Origin: Arthrobacter sp. zg-Y820
Lineage (GTDB): Bacteria > Actinomycetota > Actinomycetes > Actinomycetales > Micrococcaceae
Direction of reading: 5' to 3'
Assembly (NCBI RefSeq): GCF_030142155.1
Contig: NZ_CP126247.1
Location: forward strand, 868,001 to 932,000
Length of the DNA: 64,000 bases
The stretch's first letter is position 1. Every line of letters begins with the position of its first letter. A program made the translations under genes and the position numbers. The notes under the pieces were generated by a model. That model saw only the letters and a program-made list of their open reading frames with translations. It was not told the origin of the DNA and ran no database searches. Positions 6,943 through 15,680 of the stretch are shown here, piece by piece.

Positions 6943-8745
6943 ATGTACTACTCCAGAGCTGCCAAAGACGACAGCCGAGCTCCCGGCCCCGACGCTTCCA
7001 ACGCGTTGAGTAATGCGCCATTGCCGGCCTCCGGGGCTTCGAAAGGAGCCGCAACAGGAGTCGCCAGGGGTGTGGAGGATTTGGAGGCTGCGGAGCGGGT
7101 CTGCCTGATCAACGAGATCCGGGCGTTGGAGGAATTGAAGTGCGTCATCGCCGCCGCCCAGGCCAAGGCCGCGGCGGCCTTTGACGCTTCCACCCGCCGC
7201 GCCCAGGCACGGGCCGGCCTGAAGGCCGAGCAGCTGGGTCAGGGCGTAGCCGCGCAACTGGCCCTGGCGCGGCGGGACTCTCCGCATAACGGTGCCAAAC
7301 TGCTGGGCCTGGCAAGGATCCTGACCACCGAAATGCCGCACACCCTGCACGCCCTCTCCACCGGGGTGATCAACGAGTGGCGGGCCACGCTCCTGGTCCG
7401 CGAGACCGCCTGCCTGACCCTGGCCGACCGGCAGAAAGTCGATGAACAGATCGCCGGGAACACCGCGGAACTGGAACAGCTCGGAGACCGGAAGCTGATC
7501 GCCCGGATCAAGTCCCTGTCCTACGGCCTGGACCCGCATGCCGTGGTCAACCGTGCCGCGCATGCCGTTTCCCAACGGTATGTGTCCTGCCGTCCGGCCC
7601 CGGACACCATGACCTATCTGACCGCGCTGCTGCCGGTTGCCCAGGGCGTGGGCGTCTTCGCGGCGCTAACCCGGGACGCGGACCGGCTGCGGGCGTCCGG
7701 GGACCCGCGGACGAAGGGCCAGATCATGGCCGACACCCTCGTGGAACGCACCACCGGACAGGCCCGGGCCGAGGACGTGCGGGTCGAGGTGCAGCTGATC
7801 ATGACGGACCGGACGCTGCTGCACGGCATCCTGCCGCCAGACACATACACAGGCACAAACACAGGCACAGACGCGGGCACAAATACGGATACGGACGCGG
7901 ACACGGCAGCGGAGCTGGACGCTGCCAGGACATCTGCGGACACCAAAGACCCCGGGACCGCGAGCTGTGGCAAGCAAACGGAATCATTCCTGCCCGACGG
8001 AGCCGAACCGGCCGTGCTGGCCGGATACGGAATCGTTCCCGCGCAGTGGGCCCGGGACCTGATCCGCGGTCCCAACCCGGTTCCGGACGATCCCATCCCG
8101 GACAGCCCGGATCCCGGGGACAAGGACCAGGCCCGTGGTCCCGCCCCTAATCCGGCCCGTGGTCCCGCCCCCAACCAGGCCCATAACTGGGCCCGTGATC
8201 CGGGCGGCGCCACAGCCGGCTGGGGTACGGTGGCGCGGCGGCCGGATCCGCGCACCGAAGTCTGGCTCCGCCGGCTCTACGTCGCACCGAACTCCGGGCA
8301 GCTGGCCGCGATGGATTCCCGGGCACGGCTCGTACCCGGCGGCCTGGCCCGGCTGATCGCAGCCCGCGACCAGATCTGCCGGACTCCGTGGTGCGGAGCA
8401 CCGATCCGGCACTACGACCACATCACGCCCGTCCGCGAGGGCGGACCAACCAGTGCCGAGAATATTCAGGGACTCTGCGAGGCCTGCAACCAGGCCAAGG
8501 AAGCACCAGGCTGGAGCGCAAACGCGGTCGGGGATCGCCAACCGGACCGCCACACAGTGGACACGATCACTCCTACCGGACACACCTACCGGTCCGCGGC
8601 GCCGCAACTCCCGGAATCAACTGCTTCCCGTGCTTCCACTGCGCCAATCGCGAGGTCTCCCGGCACCGGTGAAGCCAGCACAGCTTCCAGCTTCACACTC
8701 AGCCGGAGGAGTTCACACTCTGCCCGAGACAGTCGTGTGACCTAA
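6943..8745 (+). CDS. HNH endonuclease signature protein with DUF222 (13E12 family)
   Basis: A 600-residue protein. Residues about 20-280 form the Ala/Arg-rich helical DUF222 domain. Two low-complexity linkers follow: a Thr-Gly/Thr-Asp run near residues 303-322 and a Pro-Ala-Arg-Gly run near 395-420. The C-terminal HNH nuclease has CRTPWCGAPIRHYDHITPV and LCEACNQAKEA, giving the His/Asn/His metal site with two Cys pairs. The family (REP13E12-like) is present in many copies in actinobacterial genomes. Its role is unresolved, with selfish or DNA-repair roles suggested. The Ser/Thr/Arg-rich tail after residue 560 looks disordered. It sits between purN and purH, consistent with insertion into an ancestral purine cluster. 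Confidence 0.85.
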   Translation: MYYSRAAKDDSRAPGPDASNALSNAPLPASGASKGAATGVARGVEDLEAAERVCLINEIRALEELKCVIAAAQAKAAAAFDASTRRAQARAGLKAEQLGQGVAAQLALARRDSPHNGAKLLGLARILTTEMPHTLHALSTGVINEWRATLLVRETACLTLADRQKVDEQIAGNTAELEQLGDRKLIARIKSLSYGLDPHAVVNRAAHAVSQRYVSCRPAPDTMTYLTALLPVAQGVGVFAALTRDADRLRASGDPRTKGQIMADTLVERTTGQARAEDVRVEVQLIMTDRTLLHGILPPDTYTGTNTGTDAGTNTDTDADTAAELDAARTSADTKDPGTASCGKQTESFLPDGAEPAVLAGYGIVPAQWARDLIRGPNPVPDDPIPDSPDPGDKDQARGPAPNPARGPAPNQAHNWARDPGGATAGWGTVARRPDPRTEVWLRRLYVAPNSGQLAAMDSRARLVPGGLARLIAARDQICRTPWCGAPIRHYDHITPVREGGPTSAENIQGLCEACNQAKEAPGWSANAVGDRQPDRHTVDTITPTGHTYRSAAPQLPESTASRASTAPIARSPGTGEASTASSFTLSRRSSHSARDSRVT

Positions 8746-8748
8746 ACT
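8743..8748 (+). promoter_or_regulatory. Candidate -10 box upstream of purH
   Basis: TAAACT overlaps the HNH stop codon and would start transcription near 8755. That leaves a leader of about 29 nt containing the TGGAG ribosome-binding site (8773-8777). No -35 box or PurR-type operator was recognised, so confidence is modest. Confidence 0.4.
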
Positions 8749-8783
8749 AAAGCCATCGACACCCCCTCATTTTGGAGAATTGC

Positions 8784-10397
8784 GTGAGCTCACAGCCGCT
8801 GAACCGTGTTCCTATCCGCCGGGCCCTGATCTCGGTCTACGACAAGACGGGTCTGACGGAACTCGCGCAGGGCCTGGCTGCTGCCGGAGTGAGCATCGTG
8901 TCCACCGGATCCACCGCTAAGCAGATTGCCGCAGCCGGAGTCGAGGTGACCGAGGTAGCCGATGTCACCGGATTCAACGAGTGCCTCGACGGTCGGGTCA
9001 AGACACTGCATCCGCGTATCCATGCCGGGATCCTCGCTGACCGCCGCCGTGAGGATCACGTGGCGCAGCTTGAGGAAATGGAAATTGAACCCTTCGATTT
9101 GGTGGTCGTAAACCTCTACCCGTTCGTCCAGACCGTGAAGTCCGGCGCCAGCCAGGACGAGGTGGTCGAGCAGATCGACATCGGCGGACCGTCCATGGTC
9201 CGCGCCGCTGCCAAGAACCACCCATCGGTGGCCGTCGTGGTGGACCCGGACAAGTATGCCGAAGTGGTTACGGCTGCCGCAGAGGGTGGCTTCGATCTAA
9301 ACCAGCGACGCCGCCTGGCCGCCGAAGCGTTTGCCTCCACGGCAGCCTACGACACTGCGGTTGCCGCGTGGACCGCGGAACAGTTCGGTGACGGGACTGA
9401 GGAAGGCTCCAGCTGGCCGGCCTACACCGGCCTGGCTCTGGAACGGTCCGAAGTGCTGCGCTACGGCGAGAACCCGCACCAGGACGCGGCCCTCTACGTG
9501 GACAAGAGTGCTCTGCCCGGGGTTGCCCAGGCCGACCAGCTGCACGGCAAGGCGATGTCTTACAACAACTACGTCGACGCCGATGCCGCCCTGCGCGCGG
9601 CCTTTGACTTCGACCTGCCGGCCGTCGCCGTCATCAAGCACGCAAATCCCTGCGGTGTGGCGGTAGCTTCCCCTGGTGCAGCCGATCCCATCGCCGACGC
9701 GCATGCGAAGGCCCACGCCTGTGACCCGGTTTCCGCTTTTGGCGGCGTCATCGCTGCCAACCGCACCGTCACGGCAGGAATGGCCACCTCGGTCAAGGAC
9801 ATCTTCACCGAAGTGGTGATCGCCCCCGACTTTGAGCCCGAGGCCGTGGAAATCCTCTCAGCGAAGAAGAACATCCGCCTGTTGACGCTGCCGGAAGGCT
9901 ATGGCCGGAACGTGGCAGAATTCCGCCAGGTCTCGGGAGGCATGCTGATCCAGAAGTCCGACAAGATGCAGGCCGAAGGGGACAACCCCGAGAACTGGAC
10001 CCTGGTGTCCGGCAGCGCCGCCGACGAGGCTACTCTGGCCGACCTCGCCTTTGCCTGGACGGCGGTGCGCGCGGCCAAGTCCAACGCCATCCTTCTGGCG
10101 CAGAACGGTGCTTCCGTAGGTGTGGGCATGGGCCAGGTCAACCGGGTGGATTCCTGCCGGCTCGCCGTCGAGCGCGCCAACAGCCTGGGCGGCCCGGACG
10201 AGGACCGCGCCAGCGGTTCCGTGGCGGCGTCGGACGCCTTTTTCCCCTTTGCCGACGGACTGCAGATCCTCATCGATGCCGGCATCCGCGCCGTCGTCCA
10301 GCCCGGGGGATCGATCCGCGACAGTGAAGTCATTGAAGCAGCCAACGCTGCAGGCGTGACCATGTACTTCACCGGCGCCCGGCACTTCTTCCACTAA
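8784..10397 (+). CDS. purH: Bifunctional AICAR formyltransferase / IMP cyclohydrolase
   Basis: A 537-residue PurH that carries out the last two steps of IMP synthesis. The N-terminal IMP cyclohydrolase (MGS-like) domain covers about 1-200, with [21 protein letters not shown] and [15 protein letters not shown]. The AICAR transformylase domain follows, with [23 protein letters not shown] (the catalytic Lys-His pair) and a C-terminal [16 protein letters not shown]. Length is typical. The start is GTG at 8784, placed 7 bp after a TGGAG ribosome-binding site; an upstream in-frame TTG at 8772 lacks one. It uses 10-formyl-THF, as does PurN, and folate genes of this window (purU, glyA, folD) feed the same pool. 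Confidence 0.97.
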   Translation: MSSQPLNRVPIRRALISVYDKTGLTELAQGLAAAGVSIVSTGSTAKQIAAAGVEVTEVADVTGFNECLDGRVKTLHPRIHAGILADRRREDHVAQLEEMEIEPFDLVVVNLYPFVQTVKSGASQDEVVEQIDIGGPSMVRAAAKNHPSVAVVVDPDKYAEVVTAAAEGGFDLNQRRRLAAEAFASTAAYDTAVAAWTAEQFGDGTEEGSSWPAYTGLALERSEVLRYGENPHQDAALYVDKSALPGVAQADQLHGKAMSYNNYVDADAALRAAFDFDLPAVAVIKHANPCGVAVASPGAADPIADAHAKAHACDPVSAFGGVIAANRTVTAGMATSVKDIFTEVVIAPDFEPEAVEILSAKKNIRLLTLPEGYGRNVAEFRQVSGGMLIQKSDKMQAEGDNPENWTLVSGSAADEATLADLAFAWTAVRAAKSNAILLAQNGASVGVGMGQVNRVDSCRLAVERANSLGGPDEDRASGSVAASDAFFPFADGLQILIDAGIRAVVQPGGSIRDSEVIEAANAAGVTMYFTGARHFFH

Positions 10398-10422
10398 GAG
10401 CCGCACCCCGCCGGCAGCTGAT

Positions 10423-10460
10423 CTCCGGGACCGCGCGAGTCATCTGCCGTCCCGGAGTTT
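10423..10460 (+). terminator. Intrinsic terminator after purH
   Basis: CTCCGGGAC (10423-10431) pairs perfectly with GTCCCGGAG (10449-10457) across a 17-nt loop and is followed by TTT. The T run is short, so termination may be partial or Rho-assisted. Confidence 0.5.
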
Positions 10461-10572
10461 AGGGCGGCCCGAGTGGGCTGTGGCATAGTTGGACACAAAT
10501 ACAGACCAAAAAGACGGGCTCCGTCATGCCATTCGGCATGCACGGGCGCCCACCAACACACAAGGAGACCGT

Positions 10573-11793
10573 GTGGCTGAGAAAATCAAGGTTGTGGGTT
10601 CTGTTGTAGAACTCGACGGCGACGAGATGACCCGTATCATCTGGCAGTTCATCAAGGACCGCCTGATCAACCCGTACCTCGACGTAGACCTGAAGTACTA
10701 CGACCTCTCCATCCAGAACCGCGATGCCACTGATGACCAGGTCACCATTGATGCTGCAAACGCCATCAAGGAACACGGCGTGGGCGTCAAGTGCGCAACC
10801 ATCACTCCGGATGAAGCCCGCGTCGAAGAATTCGGCCTGAAGAAGATGTGGGTTTCCCCGAACGGGACCATCCGCAACATCCTCGGCGGCGTTGTCTTCC
10901 GCGAACCGATCATCATTTCCAACATCCCGCGCCTGGTGCCGGGCTGGAACAAGCCGATCATCATTGGCCGCCACGCACACGGCGACCAGTACAAGGCAAC
11001 CAACTTCAAGGTTCCCGGTGCCGGCACGCTGACGCTGACCTACACCCCGAAGGACGGCGGGGAAGAAATCAAGACCCAGGTCGTCACTTACGGTGACGAC
11101 GGCGGCGTGGCCATGGGCATGTACAACTTCAACGACTCCATCCGCGACTTTGCCCGGGCGTCCTTCGCCTACGGCCTGCAGCGGAACTACCCGGTTTACC
11201 TCTCCACCAAGAACACGATCCTGAAGGCCTACGACGGCCAGTTCAAGGACCTGTTCCAGGAAGTCTTCGACGCCGAGTTCAAGGACCAGTTCGAAGCAGC
11301 CGGCCTCACCTACGAGCACCGCCTGATCGATGACATGGTGGCCTCCGCGATGAAGTGGGAAGGCGGCTACGTCTGGGCCTGCAAGAACTACGACGGCGAC
11401 GTCCAGTCCGACACCGTGGCGCAGGGCTTCGGCTCGCTCGGCCTGATGACCTCAGTGCTGATGACCCCGGACGGCAAGACCGTCGAGGCCGAAGCAGCAC
11501 ACGGCACGGTCACGCGCCATTACCGCCAGCACCAGCAGGGCAAGCCCACCTCCACGAACCCGATCGCCTCGATCTTCGCGTGGACCCGTGGCCTGATGCA
11601 CCGCGGCAAGCTGGACAACACCCCCGAGGTCATCAGCTTCGCTGAAACCCTCGAAGACGTTGTCATCAAGACCGTCGAGTCCGGCAAGATGACCAAGGAC
11701 CTCGCGGCCCTGGTCGGCCCGGAGCAGGGATACCTGACCACCGAGGAATTCCTCGCTGAGCTCGATGCCAACCTGAAGACCCGCCTGGGCTAA
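10573..11793 (+). CDS. icd: NADP-dependent isocitrate dehydrogenase (homodimeric type)
   Basis: A 406-residue enzyme of the TCA cycle that oxidises isocitrate to 2-oxoglutarate and makes NADPH. It is of the eukaryotic-like dimeric type: [17 protein letters not shown] at the N-terminus, [19 protein letters not shown] as the substrate loop, the Arg of [39 protein letters not shown] with metal-binding Asp residues, and [23 protein letters not shown] for NADP binding. Many high-GC Actinobacteria instead have a monomeric enzyme, so this type is worth noting. The start is GTG 10573 with AAGGAGA at 10562-10568. A small hairpin CATGCC-ATTC-GGCATG sits in the leader at 10525-10540. A candidate -10 box CATAGT lies at 10484-10489. 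Confidence 0.97.
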   Translation: MAEKIKVVGSVVELDGDEMTRIIWQFIKDRLINPYLDVDLKYYDLSIQNRDATDDQVTIDAANAIKEHGVGVKCATITPDEARVEEFGLKKMWVSPNGTIRNILGGVVFREPIIISNIPRLVPGWNKPIIIGRHAHGDQYKATNFKVPGAGTLTLTYTPKDGGEEIKTQVVTYGDDGGVAMGMYNFNDSIRDFARASFAYGLQRNYPVYLSTKNTILKAYDGQFKDLFQEVFDAEFKDQFEAAGLTYEHRLIDDMVASAMKWEGGYVWACKNYDGDVQSDTVAQGFGSLGLMTSVLMTPDGKTVEAEAAHGTVTRHYRQHQQGKPTSTNPIASIFAWTRGLMHRGKLDNTPEVISFAETLEDVVIKTVESGKMTKDLAALVGPEQGYLTTEEFLAELDANLKTRLG

Positions 11794-11815
11794 GCTCCGG
11801 ACGCTTCAACGCACG

Positions 11816-11860
11816 ACGACGGCGGCGCCTCACCTGACAAGGGTGGGGCGCCGCCGTCGT
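11816..11860. terminator. Convergent terminator between icd and hsp20
   Basis: A 14-bp perfect stem (ACGACGGCGGCGCC, 11816-11829, with its complement at 11847-11860) encloses a 17-nt loop. It lies 23 bp after icd and 14 bp beyond the end of the opposing hsp20 gene, so it can serve both. The T tracts are weak. Confidence 0.75.
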
Positions 11861-11873
11861 TAAAGCCGGTCCG

Positions 11874-12452
11874 TTAGATGCCCGAACCCTGGTCGCCGGA
11901 GGAAGCTGGTCCGGTTCCGGAACCAGAGCCGGACCCGGAGCCGGAGCCGGAACTGCCCGAAGCGGAGCCGGATCCCCCCGAACCGGAGCTGCTGGAAGCC
12001 GAGGAGCTCACCGATTCGGAACTGGACTGGCCGCTGATGGTATTCGAATCCTTGTAGGAGGAAGACACCTCGATCTTGCGCGGCTTCGCCCGTTCGCTGA
12101 CCGGAATCAGTACGCTGAGGACGCCGTTCTCGTACTTGGCGGAGATGCCCTCAATATTGATTCCCTGACCGAGGTTCAGCTGGCGCAGGAACGAGCCGGA
12201 CTCACGTTCCCGGGTCAGCCAGGTGACGGTGTCAGCCGCCTGGATGGTGCGCTCAGCCCGGATGGTCAGCAACTGGCCGTCCACATCCACGTCGACGGAA
12301 CCCGGATCAATGCCCGGAAGATCGGCATTCAGGATGTAGTGGTCGCCCTCACGGTAGAGGTCGATGGGCATCAGCCGCAGCCGCTGCCGGGGATCAAGCA
12401 GGGCTCCTGCCATCCGGTCGAGCTCTCGGAATGGATCGAACTTCATGGCCAT
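11874..12452 (-). CDS. Small heat-shock protein Hsp20 with long Ser/Gly tail
   Basis: A 192-residue chaperone holdase of the alpha-crystallin family. The alpha-crystallin domain runs from about 28 to 130 with YILNADLPGIDPGSVDVDVDG, TWLTRERESGSFLRQLNL and YENGVLSVLIPV followed by a basic KPRKIEVS end. A low-complexity Ser/Gly tail (about 143-192) has no counterpart in the usual 140-150-residue Hsp20 and replaces the I-x-I-containing extension. ATG 12452 is preceded by AAGGAG at a 10-nt gap; a second ATG two codons later is possible. HAIR and CIRCE elements upstream indicate control by both HspR and HrcA. It binds unfolding proteins in the cytoplasm during heat stress. Confidence 0.92.
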   Translation of the reverse strand: MAMKFDPFRELDRMAGALLDPRQRLRLMPIDLYREGDHYILNADLPGIDPGSVDVDVDGQLLTIRAERTIQAADTVTWLTRERESGSFLRQLNLGQGINIEGISAKYENGVLSVLIPVSERAKPRKIEVSSSYKDSNTISGQSSSESVSSSASSSSGSGGSGSASGSSGSGSGSGSGSGTGPASSGDQGSGI

Positions 12453-12523
12453 TTGTCATCAACTCCTTACGCCCACCTGCAAGGCAGGCGAATCGATATT
12501 CGGAACTTCAGAACGGTCGATAA

Positions 12524-12544
12524 CTTGAGTCGTCTCGGCTCAAG
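12524..12544. promoter_or_regulatory. HAIR element (HspR operator)
   Basis: CTTGAGT (12524-12530), a 7-bp spacer, then GCTCAAG (12538-12544) matches the HAIR consensus CTTGAGT-N7-ACTCAAG with one mismatch. By family knowledge HspR with DnaK represses heat-shock genes at this site. It lies 72 bp upstream of the hsp20 start. Confidence 0.85.
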
Positions 12545-12556
12545 AATGAAATTAGA

Positions 12557-12583
12557 TTAGCACTCGGCATATGTGAGTGCCAG
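12557..12583. promoter_or_regulatory. CIRCE element (HrcA operator)
   Basis: TTAGCACTC (12557-12565), a 9-bp spacer and GAGTGCCAG (12575-12583) match CIRCE (TTAGCACTC-N9-GAGTGCTAA). The left arm is perfect and the right arm has two changes. HrcA is the expected repressor. The element is 12 bp from the HAIR element. Confidence 0.85.
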
Positions 12584-12636
12584 AACCTGGAGGAGTTTTT
12601 GGGCCCGGAGAGGCAATATTTTTTTCTTCGGATCCG

Positions 12637-14106
12637 TCAGTCCACCGGCCACTCATGGACCGGGGCATTGGTGTGCATATTCTCCCAGTACCGCTTGGAC
12701 ATTTCGGCCAGGGCAGCGGTTCGTTCCATGCCCTGGCTCTCAAGTCGCCGCAGGTAGGCGATCTGCCAGGATGCTCCGTTTTGTTCGGTGCGGGCCCTTT
12801 CCCGGATGACGTCCAGATAGCGGCCGATCAGCTGGTCGTCCACGCCGAGCTCCTGGAGCCCTGAGGCCGCCTGAGGAATCAGATGCCGAATGATCAGTTC
12901 TGCGACAGGTATTTCACCGATGCCCGGCCAGTAGAGGGTAGCCTCCAGTCCCAAGCGTGCGCAGGTCAGGAAGTTGTCCGCGGCGCTCTTGAAAGCCATT
13001 CGGCTCCAAAGCGGGCGGTCAGCGGTCCGCAGGTACTGGACCAGGCCGTAGAAGAACGCTGCGTTGGCGACCACATCCAGCACCGTCGGCCCGGCGGGCA
13101 GGACCCGGTTCTCCAGCCTCAGATTGGGGGCATGTTCGCCGGGGTCGTAGATCGGCCGGTTCCAGCGGTAAACCGTTCCGTTGTGCAGGCGCAATTCCGG
13201 GAGCAACGGCGCTCCGGCGGCAGTGGAGCCTCCGCTGCTGCGGGACAGCTCCGGCAGCAGCGCCGGAAAGTAGCGGACATTTTCCTCGAAGAGGTCAAAA
13301 ATCGAGGTGATCCACCGTTCGCCAAACCATACCCGCGGTCGCACCCCCTGGTTCCTCATCTCCGGCGGGCGGGTGTCAATGGCCTGTTTGAAAAGCTCAA
13401 TCCGGGTTTCGTGCCAGAGGATGTGCTCCAAGAAAATGGGGGAGTTGGCTGCCAGGGCAATCTGCGGAGCGGCGATGATCTGGGCGGCGTTCCACGCCGG
13501 AGCAAAGTCCTCCGGACTGACCTCCAGATGCAGCTGCACCGAGGTGCATGCCGCCTCGGGGGAAATGTTCTTGGCGTAGAACGACAGCGGCTCCGCTCCG
13601 CGGAGGTCCACGTGCACATCTTCCCCGCGCGCCTGGAGAACCGACGTGTTCAGGGCTGCATACCGCTTGCCGGCGCTGAGCCACTCCTTGTCCTCCAGCA
13701 GGGCCGGCTGGAGCGTGGGCAAAATCCCGACCATGAGAATTTCGGTGTTCACTTCGGCAGCGCGGGTGTCAGCCCGGTTTAGCTGATAACGCAGGGAATC
13801 TTCGAGATCCCGCAGGCCACGGCCGCCGATGGCCAGGGCAGGGTGGTTCATTTCGATGTTGAACGCACCGATCTCGGTCTGGAAGGCCGGATCGGCAATT
13901 TGCTGCAAAACAGCAGTGTTTCGGAGTGCCGGGGAGAAGTCCTGATTGGTCAGGTTCAGCTCAAGCTCGAGGCCAATGCTGGCGGTGTCGGCGAATGTTG
14001 CCGTTGAAAGGTAACCGGCAAACCGGTCGAGGTTTTCGAGCAGGCGCTGGCGGTATCGCGTGCGCTGCTCCCGGCTGTACGTTTTGCTGTTAACTTCGGC
14101 GCCCAT
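12637..14106 (-). CDS. Glutamate-cysteine ligase family protein (GCS2/YbdK-like, COG2170)
   Basis: A 489-residue ATP-grasp-fold carboxylate-amine ligase of the GCS2 type, which joins Glu to Cys or another amine. Visible signatures are SIGLELELNL (about 43-52, acidic metal/glutamate site), IGAFNIEMNHPAL, SVQLHLEVSPEDFAPAWNAAQII and RPRVWFGERW. Most high-GC Actinobacteria use mycothiol, not glutathione, so the true acceptor is uncertain. The frame opens 48 codons earlier, but ATG 14106 fits the conserved start region and has TATCTT (14118-14113) 6 nt upstream, so it appears leaderless. It is divergent from the stress operon, sharing a region with twin dyads. Confidence 0.8.
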   Translation of the reverse strand: MGAEVNSKTYSREQRTRYRQRLLENLDRFAGYLSTATFADTASIGLELELNLTNQDFSPALRNTAVLQQIADPAFQTEIGAFNIEMNHPALAIGGRGLRDLEDSLRYQLNRADTRAAEVNTEILMVGILPTLQPALLEDKEWLSAGKRYAALNTSVLQARGEDVHVDLRGAEPLSFYAKNISPEAACTSVQLHLEVSPEDFAPAWNAAQIIAAPQIALAANSPIFLEHILWHETRIELFKQAIDTRPPEMRNQGVRPRVWFGERWITSIFDLFEENVRYFPALLPELSRSSGGSTAAGAPLLPELRLHNGTVYRWNRPIYDPGEHAPNLRLENRVLPAGPTVLDVVANAAFFYGLVQYLRTADRPLWSRMAFKSAADNFLTCARLGLEATLYWPGIGEIPVAELIIRHLIPQAASGLQELGVDDQLIGRYLDVIRERARTEQNGASWQIAYLRRLESQGMERTAALAEMSKRYWENMHTNAPVHEWPVD

Positions 14107-14112
14107 CGTCTG

Positions 14113-14118
14113 AAGATA
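14113..14118 (-). promoter_or_regulatory. Leaderless -10 box TATCTT of the GCS2 gene
   Basis: TATCTT on the minus strand ends 6 nt before ATG 14106. It fixes the likely start codon and leaves no leader for a ribosome-binding site. Confidence 0.55.
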
Positions 14119-14342
14119 ACCATGGGCGCCGAGGGATGTATAGCGTGCCCCGCCCGCAAAACTGAAAATGACGGGCGCCGGCGAGGCAAAAAGACGCTTC
14201 AGCGTGTTGCTGCCACCGGCCCGGACGCCGCACGGGGCCTGCGGATCCACAGCGTCGGCTGCAGTGGCACAAGCGGTGGTGCATTACCGGGCCGGCCGCG
14301 GTGCCCCGCTGCTCTGTCCGGGCGGACGGCCGGGCTGTATTG

Positions 14343-14391
14343 TAAGTGTACTTACTACGACTTTACGAACGCGTACTAAGTGTGCTTATTA
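14343..14391. promoter_or_regulatory. Twin 15-bp dyad repeats (possible operators)
   Basis: TAAGTGTACTTACTA (14343-14357) and TAAGTGTGCTTATTA (14377-14391) are identical at 13 of 15 positions. Each carries inverted arms (TAAG...CTTA), and the first extends to GTAAGT/ACTTAC. They are 34 bp apart, about three helical turns, in an AT-rich stretch about 82-130 bp before the stress operon. They look like binding sites for one dimeric regulator; its identity is unknown. Confidence 0.5.
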
Positions 14392-14472
14392 TCGTGTAAA
14401 CAGTGCAGCTGATTCCCAGCGGCACAGGATTCTGATTCTTCATCCGCAACGATTCAGGAAAGAGTAGTGACG

Positions 14473-15261
14473 ATGACGGAAAACGAGTGGCCCAGAGACG
14501 GAAGCCATGCAGCGACCACACCCCAGGGCGGTTCATCCGACACCAAGTCCGCCAAGGCCGGTGCAGCTAAGGACGAGGCCTCAGGGCTTGCGCAGGACGC
14601 CGCCGGCAGCGCCCAGCATGTCGCCGAAACAGCGAAGTCCGAGGCCGCCGACGTCGCCTCTGAAGTGACGGCCAACGCCAAGGACCTGTTTAACCAGGCC
14701 CGCAGCGACCTCACCGACCAGGCGGGCGCCCAGCAGCAGAAGGTCGCCGAAGGACTCCGGTCCGTGGCGGGCGAGCTGCAGTCGATGGCTGATAACTCGG
14801 ATCAGCCCGGAGTCGCTTCGGACCTGGTCCGTCAGGCAGCGGAACGCTCCTCGTCAGTGGCCGAATGGCTCGACAGCCGCAACCCCGGTTCCCTGGTCGA
14901 AGAGGTCAAGGGCTTCGCCCGGCAGCGTCCGGTTGCCTTCCTCGCCCTCGCCGCAGGTGCAGGCTTCCTTGCCGGGCGCTTGAACAAGGGCCTGAGTGCA
15001 GGTCTGCCCGCAGGCGCGGCCACCGCCGCACCGGCCGCCCCGCGGACCGGCACGGTGACCACGCCCGAAACCATTTACCCGCCCGCGCCGACCGAGCAGC
15101 CCACCTACACAGGCACGGGCACCGTGAACGCAGGGGGAGCGGCCAACGATCCGTTTGGCGCGGAACCCACGCTTCCCGCGGGACGTCCGCCCTCCTCGGA
15201 TGACCAGCTGCCCGCTTCGGGAACCCGGGGCAGCGATCCGTTTAGCGGTGGCCAGCACTGA
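14473..15261 (+). CDS. Hydrophilic LEA-like protein with one membrane segment
   Basis: A 262-residue protein. Residues 1-150 are Ala/Lys/Glu/Asp/Gln-rich and strongly helical, with spaced repeats such as AKDEASGLAQDAAGSAQ and AETAKSEAADVASEV that resemble LEA or apolipoprotein-like stress proteins. A single hydrophobic segment at about 152-170 (RPVAFLALAAGAGFLAGRL) is followed by a disordered Pro/Thr/Gly tail. No enzyme motif is present. ATG 14473 is chosen because GGAAAGAG at 14457-14464 is well placed; the GTG at 14467 is too close. It heads a four-gene operon and its stop overlaps the next start, which indicates translational coupling. It is probably membrane-anchored in an envelope stress response. 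Confidence 0.75.
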   Translation: MTENEWPRDGSHAATTPQGGSSDTKSAKAGAAKDEASGLAQDAAGSAQHVAETAKSEAADVASEVTANAKDLFNQARSDLTDQAGAQQQKVAEGLRSVAGELQSMADNSDQPGVASDLVRQAAERSSSVAEWLDSRNPGSLVEEVKGFARQRPVAFLALAAGAGFLAGRLNKGLSAGLPAGAATAAPAAPRTGTVTTPETIYPPAPTEQPTYTGTGTVNAGGAANDPFGAEPTLPAGRPPSSDDQLPASGTRGSDPFSGGQH

Positions 15262-15680
15262 TGAGTAGCGAAATCCCTGAACCGCCCCCGACAAAGGCTG
15301 AGAGTACGTCCCTTGGGGACCTGCTGGGGCAAGTAACCGCGGACATGTCCACCCTCATGCGTCAGGAGGTGGAACTGGCAAAGGTCGAACTGAAGCAGTC
15401 TGCCACCCGTGCGGGCAAGGGGGCAGGGATGTTTGCCGGTGCAGCAGTGGCCGGCTACTTCGTCCTGCTGTTCCTCTCGATCGCGCTCTGGCAGGCCCTC
15501 GGGCACCTGATCGGCTTGGGCTGGTCAGGGCTCGTGGTCGCTGTGATCTGGGCGATTATTGCCGCTGTCCTGGCGATGCGTGGCCGCACTGAAATGCGCA
15601 AGGTCCGAGGCATGCCTCAGACGTCGGAGACCCTGCAGGAAATTCCCGGAACCCTTAAACCGAATGAGGACCCACGATGA
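15261..15680 (+). CDS. Actinobacterial Holin-X family protein (holin superfamily III)
   Basis: A 139-residue protein of the Holin-X family (often annotated phage holin family). It has SLGDLLGQVTADMSTLMRQEVELAKVELKQSATRAGKGAG (residues about 17-56), a typical amphipathic lead, then two membrane helices at about 58-80 and 86-107. Despite the name the family is chromosomal and there is no phage gene near; a role in the envelope is more likely than lysis. The start ATG 15261 overlaps the previous stop, and its own 3' end overlaps the DUF3618 gene by 4 nt, so the three genes are translationally coupled. Confidence 0.85.
   Translation: MSSEIPEPPPTKAESTSLGDLLGQVTADMSTLMRQEVELAKVELKQSATRAGKGAGMFAGAAVAGYFVLLFLSIALWQALGHLIGLGWSGLVVAVIWAIIAAVLAMRGRTEMRKVRGMPQTSETLQEIPGTLKPNEDPR

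Noticed and set aside
15261..15680. Phage holin as evidence of a prophage
   Set aside because: Holin-X proteins are common chromosomal genes beside DUF3618, and no capsid, tail, integrase or lysin gene is near.
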